Notes: a model not told the origin generated them from the letters alone. A stretch of DNA of 64,000 bases from Peptococcaceae bacterium BRH_c8a (GCA_000961575.1 LADP01000046.1:62001-126000); one strand, 5' to 3'. Shown: positions 17,961 through 30,586, numbered from the stretch's first letter. Numbers and translations: made by a program.

Positions 17961-19808
17961 TTACTCATGCAAGTAATCATACACCGCCCGGGCCGCCTTG
18001 CGGTTCATGCCCGGCACCGCCGCCAGTTCATCCAGCCCGGCCTCCCTAATTTTGGCCACCGAACCGAAAGCCCGCATCAGTTCCCGACGCCGGGTGGCAC
18101 CAACCCCCTCGATATCCTCCAGCATGGATTTAAGATTGCGCTTGCCCCTTAGCTGGCGGTGATAGGTGACCGCAAAGCGGTGCGCCTCATCCCGCAGCCG
18201 CTGCATCATTTTCAGGGCCGGGGACTGCTCCGGCAAACGCACGGGCTCCGAGCGGCCGGGCAGAAAAATCAGCTCCTCTTCCTTGGCCAGGCCACAGGCC
18301 GGGATACCGGCGCAACCTTGCTCGGCCAGGACGGCCACGGCAGAAGAAAGCTGGCCCTTGCCGCCGTCGACTACCAGCAGGTCGGGCATCCGGTGAAACT
18401 TGGCCTGGCGACTGGACAACTGCCCGGTGTTAATCAGTTCCCTCTCCTCAAGACCCCGGGCAAAACGCCGGCCCAGGGCTTCCCGCATCGAAGCAAAATC
18501 ATCCGGGCCCGACACGGTTTTAATCTTAAACCGCCGGTACTGCTGGGGCACCGGCTTGCCATCCTCAAAAACAACCATCGAGGCCACCGTTTCGGCCCCC
18601 TGAATGTTGGAGATATCGAAACATTCCAGCCGCCTGGGCGGGGTGTCTAATCCCACAGCCCGGGCCAGTTCGCTCAGCGCCTGCTGCAAATCATCGTTCC
18701 GGGTCGCCCGCCCGGTCTGCACTTCCTCCAGCACCAGCAGGGCGTTGCGCCCGACCAGATCCACAAGCTTCTTCTTTTCCCCGCGTATTGGTTTTATTAT
18801 ATGTACTCGGCCGCCCCGTTTTTCCGACAGCCAGCGCTCCAGCACTTCCTGCTCCCCCTCCGGGATATCCTCCACCAACACCTCCCGGGGAATAAACTCG
18901 GCCTGCAGGTAATACTGCTTAAGAAAACCGTTAATTACCTCGCCCCGCTGCATATCTGCAGTTTCGTCCAGCACAAAATGCTCCCTGCCGATCAGCTTGC
19001 CCCCACGCACAAAAAAGACCATCACGCAGGACTCATCCTGAGCCCGGGCCATCGCCACCACGTCCCGGTCCTCTATGTCACCGGAAACAATTTTCTGCTT
19101 CTCAGCCACCTTTTCCACGGCCAGCAGTTGATCCCGCAAACCGGCCGCCTGCTCAAAATCCAAGTTTTCGGCGGCCCGTTCCATGCGCTGGCGCAGATCC
19201 TTCACCAGCTGCTCCTGCCGGCCGCCCAAAAACAGCAGCACACCGTCAACCACCCGGCGGTACTCCTCTGGAGTCACCAGGCCGCAGCACGGCCCCAGGC
19301 AGCGCTTGATGTGCTGGTTCAGACACGGCCTGCTGCGAGGCGCCGGCGCTTTCTGCCTGCAGGTGCGCAGGGGAAAAATGCGCTTAAGCAGGCGCAGCGT
19401 CTCGTGCACCGCCCCCACCTGAGTGTAGGGGCCAAAGTAGCGAGACCCGTCCTTCACCAGCCGGCGGGTGATAAACACCCGGGGATACTCCTCATGCAAA
19501 GTCAGTTTCAGATAGGGGTAGCTCTTGTCATCTTTTAGAAAGACGTTATAGCGCGGCCGGTGTTCCTTAATCAGGTTACTCTCTAGGATCAGGGCCTCCA
19601 CCTCGGAGTCGGTGGTGATGTACTCCAGATCCCGGGCCCGTGACATCAGCGCTTTCACCTTGGGATCCTTCGCCGCAGCCGCGCCAAAATAAGACCGCAC
19701 CCGCTGCTTTAAGGATACCGCCTTGCCCACATATATAATTACGCCCTGCTCATCCCGGTAAATATAAACCCCCGGACTCTCCGGCAGCTTATCAAGTTTC
19801 TCCCGCAC
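17961..19808 (-). CDS. uvrC: Excinuclease ABC subunit C
   Basis: Makes the dual incisions in nucleotide excision repair with UvrA and UvrB. The GIY-YIG nuclease domain (SPGVYIYRDEQGVIIYVGKA, near residues 10-30) is followed by the UVR motif (about 190-230), the RNase H-like nuclease domain (LECFDISNIQGAETVASMVVFEDGKP, DLLVVDGGKGQLSSA) and two C-terminal helix-hairpin-helix units (IEGVGATRRRELMRAFGS). GTG at 19808 has AAAGGTGG seven bases upstream and is preferred. The open frame extends upstream to an ATG at 19841, but those eleven residues (MPGLTPKGG...) are read from the transposase-associated palindrome. About 615 aa. Confidence 0.94.
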   Translation of the reverse strand: MREKLDKLPESPGVYIYRDEQGVIIYVGKAVSLKQRVRSYFGAAAAKDPKVKALMSRARDLEYITTDSEVEALILESNLIKEHRPRYNVFLKDDKSYPYLKLTLHEEYPRVFITRRLVKDGSRYFGPYTQVGAVHETLRLLKRIFPLRTCRQKAPAPRSRPCLNQHIKRCLGPCCGLVTPEEYRRVVDGVLLFLGGRQEQLVKDLRQRMERAAENLDFEQAAGLRDQLLAVEKVAEKQKIVSGDIEDRDVVAMARAQDESCVMVFFVRGGKLIGREHFVLDETADMQRGEVINGFLKQYYLQAEFIPREVLVEDIPEGEQEVLERWLSEKRGGRVHIIKPIRGEKKKLVDLVGRNALLVLEEVQTGRATRNDDLQQALSELARAVGLDTPPRRLECFDISNIQGAETVASMVVFEDGKPVPQQYRRFKIKTVSGPDDFASMREALGRRFARGLEERELINTGQLSSRQAKFHRMPDLLVVDGGKGQLSSAVAVLAEQGCAGIPACGLAKEEELIFLPGRSEPVRLPEQSPALKMMQRLRDEAHRFAVTYHRQLRGKRNLKSMLEDIEGVGATRRRELMRAFGSVAKIREAGLDELAAVPGMNRKAARAVYDYLHE

Positions 19809-19824
19809 CCGCTTACCACCTTTC

Positions 19825-19884
19825 GGGGTCAGGCCCGGCATAACTGCATAACAAAATATATGCAGTTATGCCGGGCCTGACCCC
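19825..19884. repeat. 60-bp hairpin at the 3' end of the REP-associated transposase gene
   Basis: Perfect 26-bp arms beginning GGGGTCAGGCCCGGCATAAC with an 8-base loop. It overlaps the last codons (GSGPA, stop) of the transposase gene and lies just upstream of uvrC. A matching half-copy (20839-20859) is on the other side of the transposase gene. Confidence 0.93.
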
Positions 19885-20735
19885 TTAAAACGCGACAACG
19901 CTTCGTTGTTATGTTCCCATTCTTTTTCAGCCTGCCGCAAGCATTTTGACACTGTTGAACCATCTTTATTCAAGAAATCTGCTACTTCCTTTATTCTATA
20001 CCTGTTAATGTAGCAGGCAACATAGGCAAATAAACACCTGGCTGCATAGGCTTGTTTTGAACGCCCTGGCCCAAGAACAACCTGGGGTGAAACACCAATA
20101 TATTCAGCTACATTGATTAACATCTCTTTTAAATCGGCACCCGGCAGAGGTTGATTATGCTCTTCCTTGGGCTCATCAAACTGCGCAGATACCGTTAATG
20201 CTTCCGGCACCAATTGATAGTCATCTATTACAGTTCCCCCATATGTGGCCAGTAAACTTGTAATAAAGCGTGTATCAACCAATGAGCCTACCCCGGTATT
20301 ATAATAATTGCGTTGGCTAGACCAGCGATAGTTTTGCGGTTTCCTTACTAAACCGGCTTTAACCGGATTAAGATGGATATATCGAATTAATCCTAAAAGA
20401 TATACATCTTTATCAATATAAAAGCTTTTATACCGCCCCTGGAAGAGATGCCCCACCTTTTCGTGACGCTTGTTAAAAATTTGCGTATAGGTCTGCTGAA
20501 TCCCTTGCATAAACCTTGCAAGCGGGACAGAGTTCACCCGTACCAGTAAATGAACATGATTAGGCATTAAAACATAACCATGCAACTCAACGTTATACCG
20601 TTCACTATACTTTTTAGTAAGTCTCAGGTAGATTTGGTAATCCTCATCATCGTAAAAAATCTGCTGTTTCTGGTTGCCACGGGCCAGCACATGGTAAAAC
20701 GCTTCTTGCACATGCACCCTCGGTTTACGCGGCAT
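19866..20735 (-). mobile_element. REP-associated tyrosine (Y1, IS200-like) transposase with DnaA-like C-terminal domain
   Basis: Single-strand DNA transposase of about 289 aa. The Y1 domain has the metal-binding HVH in MPNHVHLLVRV (about residues 60-62) and the catalytic tyrosine in LIRYIHLNPVKAGL (about Tyr119). The C-terminal third (YIGVSPQVVLGPGRSKQAYAARCLFAYVACYINRY...) resembles the helical DnaA domain IV found on a subset of these proteins. GGGAGG ten bases before ATG 20735 fixes the start. It is flanked by palindromic ends GGGGTCAGGCC.../CAGGGCCTGACCCC. It interrupts what would be a uvrA-uvrC pair. The frame is intact, so it may be functional; it is a candidate mover of the palindromes elsewhere in the window. 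Confidence 0.88.
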
Positions 20736-20836
20736 GTTTTCCACACCTCCCGACGGCCGGGCACCTTCTTTAATGCTATTTCTTATGGGTCACGGCACAC
20801 GCGAGCCGTACAAATTTTAAAAACAAGTTAAGTTAT

Positions 20837-23665
<2,829 letters not shown>

Positions 23666-24009
23666 GATTGCCTCCATATGTTGTAGATGATGTTGGGGAT
23701 ATCAAAAATACTATAATCCAAGCCGTTTAACGGGTCCAGAATATATATTACTATTAAGGTGACCAGGAGTCAGTAGTCAGGATTTACCAGTGGTTCGAGC
23801 ATTTGCTTCCATTAATGCAAACTTCTGACTCCTAATCACAGAATCCAATTTTGTTTTAAGCAAAATTTTGTTTAAAACCGTTAAAAACCTCGTGCAAAAG
23901 GGCTCTGATTCCTCACATAATGATACAAGAGTTGTACTAAACTATACAAAACAATATGTTTATGTAATAATTGATGTACTGACTTAGAGAAAGGCGTTGC
24001 GTTCAATAA
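23666..24009. other. Intergenic region uvrA/psd (divergent), with heptad bracket
   Basis: No gene. 23764-23782 (CAGGAGTCAGTAGTCAG) and 23821-23833 (ACTTCTGACTCCT) form a short inverted heptad bracket. The remainder is AT-rich and should hold the divergent promoters of uvrA and psd. I see no clear LexA box. Confidence 0.5.
23932..23960 (+). promoter_or_regulatory. Candidate promoter for psd-pssA
   Basis: TTGTAC, 17-base spacer, TATGTT, about 50 bp upstream of the psd start. The match is moderate. Confidence 0.35.
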
Positions 24010-24639
24010 ATGGTAGCCAGGGAAAGCGTTCCATATTTACTTGTCTCAGCAGTTTTAGGTATTCTTTTTTATGCCGTGCTGCCCGCCCTTGCAGTATTAC
24101 CGGCGGTGGCATTCCTGTTCATCCTTTTCTTTTTTCGTAACCCCGGCAGGCAAATTCCTAAGAATGATACTCATGTATTATCCCCGGCGGACGGCAGGGT
24201 ACAGGCAATTGAGACAATCGACTATGAAGACACGTTCATTCAGGGCAAGGCTGTAAGAATCAGTATCTTCCTCTCCATGTTAAACGTCCACTTCAACCGC
24301 AGTCCCATCAACGGAAAAATAATCTACACCGTATACCGGCCCGGCAAGTACCTACCCGCTTTTAAAAGCCACGCCTCGGGCCTGAACGAGAGAAACACCG
24401 TCGGTATAGAAAACAGTCAAATGAGAGTTTTGGTGCACCAGATAACCGGTTTTGTGGCCAGGCGAATCGTTTGTTACCCCCAAAAAGGAGACCGCCTTGA
24501 ACAGGGCCAGGTTTTCGGGCTGATTAAATTTGGTTCCTGCACCGAAATACTGGTCCCGGCCGATGTAAAGGTGCTGGTGCGGGAAGGGCAAAAGGTAACG
24601 GCTGGAATAACCGTTTTAGGAGTGTTAGAGGATGATTGA
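24010..24639 (+). CDS. psd: Phosphatidylserine decarboxylase proenzyme (short form)
   Basis: Converts phosphatidylserine to phosphatidylethanolamine at the membrane. This 209-aa version is the short, archaeal-type form. A hydrophobic N-terminal hairpin (about 8-43) is followed by the catalytic domain with LSPADGRV, SIFLSMLNVHFNRSPI and the self-cleavage motif LIKFGSCTEI (Gly175-Ser176), which makes the pyruvoyl group. It overlaps pssA by 8 bp, so the two consecutive steps of the pathway are translationally coupled. The ribosome site is weak (AAAGG about 15 bases upstream). Confidence 0.92.
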   Translation: MVARESVPYLLVSAVLGILFYAVLPALAVLPAVAFLFILFFFRNPGRQIPKNDTHVLSPADGRVQAIETIDYEDTFIQGKAVRISIFLSMLNVHFNRSPINGKIIYTVYRPGKYLPAFKSHASGLNERNTVGIENSQMRVLVHQITGFVARRIVCYPQKGDRLEQGQVFGLIKFGSCTEILVPADVKVLVREGQKVTAGITVLGVLEDD

Positions 24640-25159
24640 AAACAACAGTTCCCCGGTTGCTAATTTACCAAATATTTTAACCCTTTGCAATATCATCATG
24701 GGTCTGGGGGCTATCATCACCACCGCCCACGGCAACTTTACTCTGGCGGGACTGCTGATTATCACCGGCGCTTTCTTTGACCGCCTGGACGGGCAAGTGG
24801 CCAGAAGGTACAGCCTAACCAGCGAAATGGGCAAACAGCTGGATTCACTGGCCGACGTAATTACATTTGGCATTGCGCCGGCTGTTACTATCTATATGCT
24901 GAGTTTTGCCGATACCGCGGTACTGGGTTTCATCATGATCATTATCTTTGTGGTCAGCGGCGTTTACCGGCTGGCCCGCTTCAATACCATTAATTTCGAC
25001 GGTGCTTTTGTAGGCCTGCCAATTACCATAGCCGGTTTGCTGATGGCACTAATGATCCTGTTTCAGGTCAAATTCGACTTTCATCCTTACGTAATTGCCG
25101 TGGGGATGCTGTTAATCAGCTACATGATGGTGTGCAAGCGGGAGATTAAAAAAGTTTAA
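24632..25159 (+). CDS. pssA: CDP-diacylglycerol-serine O-phosphatidyltransferase
   Basis: Integral membrane enzyme that condenses CDP-diacylglycerol with serine; psd then decarboxylates the product. The CDP-alcohol phosphotransferase signature is complete: Asp53-Gly54, Ala57-Arg58, Gly67, Asp71, Asp75. Several hydrophobic helices follow. 175 aa, as in the Bacillus-type enzyme. Its start lies inside the end of psd. The psd-pssA pair is the only plus-strand unit in the uvr region. Confidence 0.94.
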   Translation: MIENNSSPVANLPNILTLCNIIMGLGAIITTAHGNFTLAGLLIITGAFFDRLDGQVARRYSLTSEMGKQLDSLADVITFGIAPAVTIYMLSFADTAVLGFIMIIIFVVSGVYRLARFNTINFDGAFVGLPITIAGLLMALMILFQVKFDFHPYVIAVGMLLISYMMVCKREIKKV

Positions 25160-25240
25160 CCCCGGCCTAACATGCATAACATGCTTATATACTACTACGA
25201 ACAAATGTTCCTGTAAAGAAAAAGCAATTCTTCCCGCCCT

Positions 25241-25645
25241 TTACCCCACGCTTAACATTTGGTAACCACAGCGGGCGAAATTATGATCGAACGTGAAGAC
25301 CATTTGGATCTCCAACCGTTCCATAACCGCAAAACTTAAAGCATCCGTAAGGGTGCAGTCTCCACCCCGCCCGGTGAGTAATATCTCCCGGGCCCGTTTT
25401 TCGTCTTCTTCGCCGGCCCTTTCCACGGGCCAAATGTTATTGCGCACCCACATGCGCGCCGCGTCGGGACCCAAGCGGGCGTTAAGCAGGGTGTGGGCTT
25501 CGACTACAATATAATTGGTAAGGATAGGCAGCACGCGCCGCTTTTGCATCTGCCTCAGGACAGCCTGGGCCACCGGGTGGTTCTGGTCACCCCGGCACAA
25601 CAACGCAAATACCGCCCCGGAATCCACCAGCACCTTTTCACTCAT
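25241..25645 (-). CDS. PIN-domain ribonuclease (VapC-like toxin)
   Basis: 134 aa PIN fold with the acidic metal-binding set Asp8 (VLVDSGAVFALL), Glu49 (VVEAHTLL), Asp101 (CTLTDALSFAVM) and Asp120 (FTFDHNFARCG). VapC-type PIN proteins cleave RNA and are held inactive by a cognate antitoxin. Its ATG overlaps the upstream antitoxin stop (ATGA). Between pssA and uvrB in an area rich in repeats. Whether it is toxic is inferred from family and gene pair only. Confidence 0.85.
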   Translation of the reverse strand: MSEKVLVDSGAVFALLCRGDQNHPVAQAVLRQMQKRRVLPILTNYIVVEAHTLLNARLGPDAARMWVRNNIWPVERAGEEDEKRAREILLTGRGGDCTLTDALSFAVMERLEIQMVFTFDHNFARCGYQMLSVG

Positions 25646-25911
25646 TCATGCACCTCCGCCGCAGCGGCATAACCGTCAGGATCAGCCGAAACACCGGCGG
25701 CCGCACCCCGGTCATCGAAGATGCCCAGCATGTCCCAGATGGGGTCGGACTCATCCAGCGGGGTTATTTTGTATACTTTCTTCAATAACAGATTTTCTCC
25801 CTTAAGAATAACGGCCAGGCGTGAACCCTTGTCCAGCCGCATTTTGTCCCGGTATTCCTTGGGCAGGGTGAGCTGCCCCTTGCTGGTGAGGGTTACCGTT
25901 TCGTATTTCAA
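25642..25911 (-). CDS. AbrB/SpoVT-type antitoxin (VapB-like)
   Basis: 89 aa. N-terminal swapped-hairpin DNA-binding domain (VTLTSKGQLTLPKEYRDKMRLDKGSRL), then an acidic tail (DESDPIWDMLGIFDDRG) likely to wrap the PIN partner. TTG start at 25911 after AGGAG. It overlaps the toxin gene by four bases. As usual for such pairs it would repress its own promoter; no operator was identified by eye. Confidence 0.83.
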   Translation of the reverse strand: MKYETVTLTSKGQLTLPKEYRDKMRLDKGSRLAVILKGENLLLKKVYKITPLDESDPIWDMLGIFDDRGAAAGVSADPDGYAAAAEVHE

Positions 25912-26060
25912 TGGTGTTGCTCCTTTCCTGTGGTAAGGGTTGCTTTATCCTAATATACCAGAGGAAATATATGGAAGCAAGTCCCGGCAGGTGCCGGTTT
26001 TTTTTGTGGGCCGGGGGTTTGGTGTGGTTTACTAGGATGCTACCTAGAAAAAATTTTTAA

Positions 26061-26287
26061 TGTTGGTTGTAGTGGGCGCGGCGCTCCGGTGATATCGCTC
26101 CGCTCTCTCTTGCAATTCTTATTGTTGTGATCGGAGCGGGCTATTGTTACCGCATGACATAAACTACATAACCGTTTGGCTACGCCCTAAGCAGCCATGA
26201 ATTCGGGGCTATGACGGGCTAATCAAAGCATCCAGGTGCACCGTTCGCTCCGGATATCACCGGAGCGCCGCGAAGGCGGTTTTCATC
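26061..26287 (+). repeat. 230-290 bp intergenic element, copy A
   Basis: Starts TGTTGGTTGTAGTGGGCGCGG. The outer inverted arms are GCGGCGCTCCGGTGATATC and GATATCACCGGAGCGCCGC, exact reverse complements in this copy. The middle has conserved GGCTACGCCCTAAGCAGCC and AATTCGGGGCTATGACGGGC stretches. No ORF is conserved. It fills most of the 417-bp gap between the antitoxin gene and uvrB; the rest shows nothing. Confidence 0.9.
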
Positions 26288-26313
26288 GTGACACCTGAAA
26301 GAAGATTTGCCGG

Positions 26314-26350
26314 GCAACTTGCAACAAATTATCTTTCAACACCTGGCACC
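26314..26350. repeat. GGTGCCAGGTGTTG half-element at the uvrB stop
   Basis: On the minus strand GGTGCCAGGTGTTGAAAG spans the end of uvrB and supplies its last codons; CAAGTTGC follows. It is a degenerate copy of the 3503-3578 palindrome. Confidence 0.75.
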
Positions 26351-28353
26351 GGGGGTACTGCGGGGAGGCCGCGGGCTTCCAGGCGCAGTTCAATGATGGC
26401 ATCCCGTAGCTGGGCGGCCTGCTCAAAGTCCAGCCGCTTGGCGGACTCGCGCATTTCTTTTTCCAGCCGGGCCAGGGTCTGCTTAAGTTCCTTTTTGGTG
26501 AGCTTTTTCTTTTTACCGTCGGCGTCGTAGACGGCCCGGGCCTCGGCTACCTTGGAGGTGGCCTCGATTACGTCACGCACGCCCTTGATGATGGTCTGCG
26601 GTGTGATGCCGTGCTCCAGGTTGAACGCGGTTTGCCGCTTGCGGCGGCGGTCGGTCTCCCCGATGGCCCGGGCCATTGAATCGGTGACCCGGTCGGCATA
26701 TAAGATTACCTTACCGTGCGCATTACGGGCCGCGCGCCCGATGGTCTGAATCAGCGAGCGTTCCGAGCGCAGGAAACCTTCCTTGTCGGCGTCCAGGATG
26801 GTCACCAGGCTCACTTCAGGCAAGTCCAGGCCCTCCCGCAGCAGGTTGATGCCCACCAACACGTCAAAAGTGCCCAATCGCAGGTCACGAATAATTTCCA
26901 TCCGCTCCAGGGTATTAATTTCCGAGTGCATGTAGCGCACCCGGATACCGGTCTCCCGCAGGTAATCGGTGAGGTCCTCGGACATCTTCTTGGTCAGGGT
27001 CGTCACCAGCACCCGCTCGTTTTTGGCCGCCCGGGCGTTAATTTCCCCAATCAGGTCGTCAATCTGGCCCCGGGTGGGGCGCACGAACAGTTCAGGATCT
27101 ACCAGCCCGGTGGGCCGGATAATCTGCTCCACCACCTGGCCGCTGAGTTCCAGTTCATAGGGTGCCGGGGTAGCCGAGACGTAGACCACCTGCCCCAGCC
27201 GCTCTTCAAATTCCGGAAATTGAAGGGGCCGGTTGTCAAACGCCGAGGGCAGCCTGAAGCCGTAATCCACCAGGGATTGCTTCCGGGACCGGTCTCCCGC
27301 ATACATGGCCCGCACCTGGGGGATGGTGACGTGGGATTCATCTATAATCATCAAAAAGTCATCCGGGAAATAGTCCAGCAGCGTGTATGGCGCATCCCCC
27401 GGCTGGCGTTCGGTAAGGTGCCGGGAGTAATTCTCAATCCCGCTGCAGAAGCCCATCTCCATCATCATTTCAATATCATACCGGGTGCGCTGCTCCAGGC
27501 GCTGCAGTTCCAGCAGCTTATCCTGTTGGCGCAGTTCGGCCAGCCGCTGCTCCAGTTCCTCTTCAATGCGCACGATGGCTTTGTCCATGCGATCCCGGGA
27601 GGTGGCGTAGTGGCTGGCGGGAAAAACCGAAACGTGTTGCCGCTCGCCGATTATTTCACCGGTAAGCACATCAAATTCCACCAGGCGTTCCACCTCGTCC
27701 CCGAAAAACTCCACCCGGATGGCCTGCTCGGAGCTGCCCGCCGGGAATATCTCCAGCACATCGCCCCGCACCCGGAATTTACCACGGACGAAGTTCATAT
27801 CGTTACGTTCGTACTGGATGTCCACCAGGCGGCGCAGCACGTCGTCGCGGTTATGCTCACCGCCCCGGCGCAGCGATAGCACCAGGGTGCTGTACTGCTC
27901 GGGGTCACCCAAGCCGTAGATACAGGACACGCTGGCCACGATAATGACATCCCGGCGCTCAAACAGCGAGCAGGTGGCCGAGTGGCGTAGTTTATCTATC
28001 TCGTCGTTAATCGATGAGTCTTTTTCAATATAGGTGTCGGAATGGGGGATGTACGCCTCGGGTTGGTAGTAATCGTAATAGCTGACGAAGTATTCGACGG
28101 CGTTGTTCGGGAAAAATTCCTTAAACTCGCTGCACAACTGGGCCGCCAGCGTCTTGTTATGGGCCAGCACCAGGGCGGGGCGCTGCACCCGCTGGATTAC
28201 CTGAGCCATCGTATATGTTTTACCGCTCCCGGTGACCCCCAGCAGGGTCTGGTGTTTAAGCCCGTCGCCCAGGCCCTCTACCAATTGATCAATAGCCTTG
28301 GGCTGATCGCCCCCAGGCTCGAAAGTTGATTTTAGTTCGAACTGTTTATCCAT
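26329..28353 (-). CDS. uvrB: Excinuclease ABC subunit B
   Basis: DNA helicase-like core of excision repair. Walker [14 protein letters not shown] near residue 40, the beta-hairpin region [23 protein letters not shown], helicase motifs IIDESH and [11 protein letters not shown], and QTIGRAARN. The C-terminal UVR motif near residue 635 binds UvrC. 674 aa. The last residues (VPGVER) are encoded by a repeat element rather than the usual tail. The start ATG at 28353 follows GGGGTG. It is separated from uvrA by psd-pssA and the AbrB/PIN pair. Confidence 0.96.
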   Translation of the reverse strand: MDKQFELKSTFEPGGDQPKAIDQLVEGLGDGLKHQTLLGVTGSGKTYTMAQVIQRVQRPALVLAHNKTLAAQLCSEFKEFFPNNAVEYFVSYYDYYQPEAYIPHSDTYIEKDSSINDEIDKLRHSATCSLFERRDVIIVASVSCIYGLGDPEQYSTLVLSLRRGGEHNRDDVLRRLVDIQYERNDMNFVRGKFRVRGDVLEIFPAGSSEQAIRVEFFGDEVERLVEFDVLTGEIIGERQHVSVFPASHYATSRDRMDKAIVRIEEELEQRLAELRQQDKLLELQRLEQRTRYDIEMMMEMGFCSGIENYSRHLTERQPGDAPYTLLDYFPDDFLMIIDESHVTIPQVRAMYAGDRSRKQSLVDYGFRLPSAFDNRPLQFPEFEERLGQVVYVSATPAPYELELSGQVVEQIIRPTGLVDPELFVRPTRGQIDDLIGEINARAAKNERVLVTTLTKKMSEDLTDYLRETGIRVRYMHSEINTLERMEIIRDLRLGTFDVLVGINLLREGLDLPEVSLVTILDADKEGFLRSERSLIQTIGRAARNAHGKVILYADRVTDSMARAIGETDRRRKRQTAFNLEHGITPQTIIKGVRDVIEATSKVAEARAVYDADGKKKKLTKKELKQTLARLEKEMRESAKRLDFEQAAQLRDAIIELRLEARGLPAVPPVPGVER

Positions 28354-28409
28354 CTTTGCATCACCCCGCTAAAATTATATCATACCGGACAATGGCAAAA
28401 GAATGCAAA

Positions 28410-28444
28410 AAGTGTGTCAAGGGGACGGTTCCTTTGACACACTT
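28410..28444. repeat. GTGTCAAGGGGACGG hairpin repeat
   Basis: AAGTGTGTCAAGGGGACGG...CCTTTGACACACTT, 35 bp, upstream of uvrB and directly joined to element copy B. Confidence 0.85.
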
Positions 28445-28448
28445 TTAA

Positions 28449-28727
28449 GTTGGTTGTAGTGGGCGCGGCGCTCCGGTGATATCGCTCCGCTCTCTCTTGC
28501 AATTCTTATTGTTGTGGTCAAAGCGGGTTATTGTTACCGCATCGCAAAAACTGCTTAACCGTTTGGCTACGCCCTAAGCAGCCATGAATTCGGGGCTATG
28601 ACGGGCTAATCAACGCATCCAGGTGCACCATTCGCTCCGGATATCACCGGATCGCCGCGAAGGCAGGTTTTTCATTTTCGGCTGGTGCCGCGTTTAGCAT
28701 TCTGGTGGTCAACCTAGAAAGTATTTT
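28449..28727 (+). repeat. 230-290 bp intergenic element, copy B (most complete)
   Basis: GTTGGTTGTAGTGGGCGCGG at the left. Inverted GCGCTCCGGTGATATC/GATATCACCGGATCG arms; beyond them the right flank ends CCTAGAAAGTATTTT, the inverse of the AAAATACTTT seen at the left end of other copies. This suggests outer terminal inverted repeats and a full length near 290 bp. It fills the gap between uvrB and the SLH gene with copies of two other repeats. Confidence 0.88.
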
Positions 28728-28737
28728 GAAGCTTTTG

Positions 28738-28769
28738 TTGTAGGGGCAACCCTCTGTGGTTGCCCCTAT
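28738..28769. repeat. GTAGGGGCAACC hairpin
   Basis: TAGGGGCAACC...GGTTGCCCCTA stem just after the SLH gene stop. It lacks a T-run on the minus strand. Same type as 53311-53338 (GGGCACCC...GGGTGCCC) and 5848-5927. Confidence 0.7.
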
Positions 28770-28786
28770 ATTGACTTTTTAATTAA

Positions 28787-30586
28787 TTACAGCAACTTTT
28801 TGCTCTCCATCAGCCTGTATATCAAAGCGGCGGCTTCGGCCCGGGTTAGTGTCTGGGCCGGGCGGAACGTGTAATCAGGGTATCTTTCCAGGTACCCCTT
28901 TTGCACCGCCGCCAGCACGTAAGGGCCGGCTGTCGTCGATATCTTTTCCTGATCCTTGAACTGCCGGGCCAACTGCAGCCTGGTGGTTCGTTCGCCGGTC
29001 AATCTTACCGACAGCCCCGCGGCGGCCATTATGCTTACTGCGGCCTGTTCCCTGGTCAGCCCGTCAGAATAACGGAATACGAAACGGCCGTCCTGCTCCC
29101 GGCGCCCGCTGATTAACCCGTTTTTGGCCAGGCTTTCAATATACATAGCATCATAACGGGCCAGGGGCACCAGGTAACCGGCGGCATTGTAACCAAAGGA
29201 ATGATCGTTGATAAACAAAATATCGCTGAACAGCCCGATACCCTGGTATTCATCACTGGCCTGCAAGCCCAGGGCTTTGGCCAGCATAACGGCGAATTCC
29301 CCCCGGGACACCTGCACTGCACCGCCGTTACCGTCCACCAGTCCGAACTGGCCCGGCAGCACACCGGGCAGCGGGGACATAATGCCCTTGGCCCAGAGGT
29401 ACTGTACGAAGGGTATATTTTCCATGTCCCGTTCCTGAAAGTTCCAGAGCCGGTTTACCGCCACATAGCGGCCGAACCCTTTAAAGGGCACGGTAATGGT
29501 TTTCTTTTTGGGGTCAGTTTGACCGCCAATGTTTTCCCAGTTGCCGTACACACCGTCGTGCCTGTCGTATAAAACAGTCACCGTGCTAAAGGCGGCTTCA
29601 TTGAGGTTTTCCAGGGGCAGGGTCATACTGGCGCCGGCCGGTGCGCTAACACCGGGGTCAACATCAGCAAAGCGATGGTACCGGTATTCGTCACCCTGCC
29701 GGGGGACATGGGCAATATGAAAAAGATAGCTTACCGCCGGTGAGCCGCTGACGTTATAGACCCCTTCCAGTTGAAAAGCCATCTGCTGGCTCTGGTCGGC
29801 GTTTAGTCCCTGGCGAAAAAAATAGTTTTTGGGAAACTCAATAGTCAACTGCTTGTCAAATACGCTTACCTTTTTGCTGGTTTTCAGGTCGTGGGTGGCT
29901 GTAGCCCCTTCCCCGGGGATATTCACAAAGTTAATGGTCTTTTTTAAAGTAAGAGTAGCCTCGGTGTCGTTTCCTGCCTCGTCCTCGTACTCATAAACCA
30001 CGGTGCAAGAAAAACTGTTGCTCCCGGGTTTTAGCAGCACATCCGGCAGGTAATACTCGTCCCTGCGGTTTTCCAGTTCGTCACCGCTGTAAAGCACTTT
30101 TTCCGCACCGGGCGCGTCAACGGTTATGTTAACCGGGCTACGGTTCACTATAATTGTGTCATCTACTATTTTAACGTCGTCCACGTACACCTCGGCATCC
30201 CGGGCTGTATTAAAGTAAAAATAATAACTATCAAGATTGTCTCCGTCCACATTTTCAATAGTTCCGGATACCCTGACCCGGTAGCGGGTGTTGTACTTGA
30301 GCGGGCTGTCCGGTTTAAACTGGGCTTCACGGGAGCCGCTGTCATAAGTGACCTCGCCGGACACATCCCGGCTGTCCCCGTCCCGCAAGGTGATGCCGTT
30401 AAGCACTGATTCCTCGTCCATATCTTCGTCAAACTCTATTGTTATGGTACAGTCTACGGGTACATTATCAGCATTTCTGCCCGGGTAGTGATCATCAACA
30501 TCCGGTTCGGCATAAGCCGGCTGTACCGCCAGTAGCAAAGCTGCCACTGCAATTAGCATTAATAGAAACCTGATTTTTTTGATCAT
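28787..30586 (-). CDS. Secreted S-layer-homology (SLH) protein with Ig-like domain
   Basis: Exported cell-surface protein, about 599 aa. Signal peptide MIKKIRFLLMLIAVAALLLAVQPAYA, then a Big_5/Ig-like domain (DDHYPGRNADNVPVDCTITIEFDEDMDEESV), a central beta-rich region, and about three SLH motifs at the C-terminus (e.g. GAVQVSRGEFAVMLAKALGL, GLTREQAAVSIMAAAGL, TLTRAEAAALIYRLM). SLH motifs normally anchor proteins to pyruvylated cell-wall polymers. I place the start at the ATG 30586 at the signal peptide. The frame opens further upstream to 30700, but that part reads through the hairpin at 30671-30704. The specific role is unknown. Confidence 0.85.
   Translation of the reverse strand: MIKKIRFLLMLIAVAALLLAVQPAYAEPDVDDHYPGRNADNVPVDCTITIEFDEDMDEESVLNGITLRDGDSRDVSGEVTYDSGSREAQFKPDSPLKYNTRYRVRVSGTIENVDGDNLDSYYFYFNTARDAEVYVDDVKIVDDTIIVNRSPVNITVDAPGAEKVLYSGDELENRRDEYYLPDVLLKPGSNSFSCTVVYEYEDEAGNDTEATLTLKKTINFVNIPGEGATATHDLKTSKKVSVFDKQLTIEFPKNYFFRQGLNADQSQQMAFQLEGVYNVSGSPAVSYLFHIAHVPRQGDEYRYHRFADVDPGVSAPAGASMTLPLENLNEAAFSTVTVLYDRHDGVYGNWENIGGQTDPKKKTITVPFKGFGRYVAVNRLWNFQERDMENIPFVQYLWAKGIMSPLPGVLPGQFGLVDGNGGAVQVSRGEFAVMLAKALGLQASDEYQGIGLFSDILFINDHSFGYNAAGYLVPLARYDAMYIESLAKNGLISGRREQDGRFVFRYSDGLTREQAAVSIMAAAGLSVRLTGERTTRLQLARQFKDQEKISTTAGPYVLAAVQKGYLERYPDYTFRPAQTLTRAEAAALIYRLMESKKLL

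Noticed and set aside
20745-20836. IS200/IS605 full insertion sequence with TnpB
   Set aside because: Only the Y1 gene and hairpin ends are present; there is no TnpB-like frame or omega-RNA-type sequence next to it.
26716-27879. 387-codon open frame antisense to uvrB
   Set aside because: Shadow of the highly GC-biased uvrB codons; repetitive H/Q/R composition with no domain.
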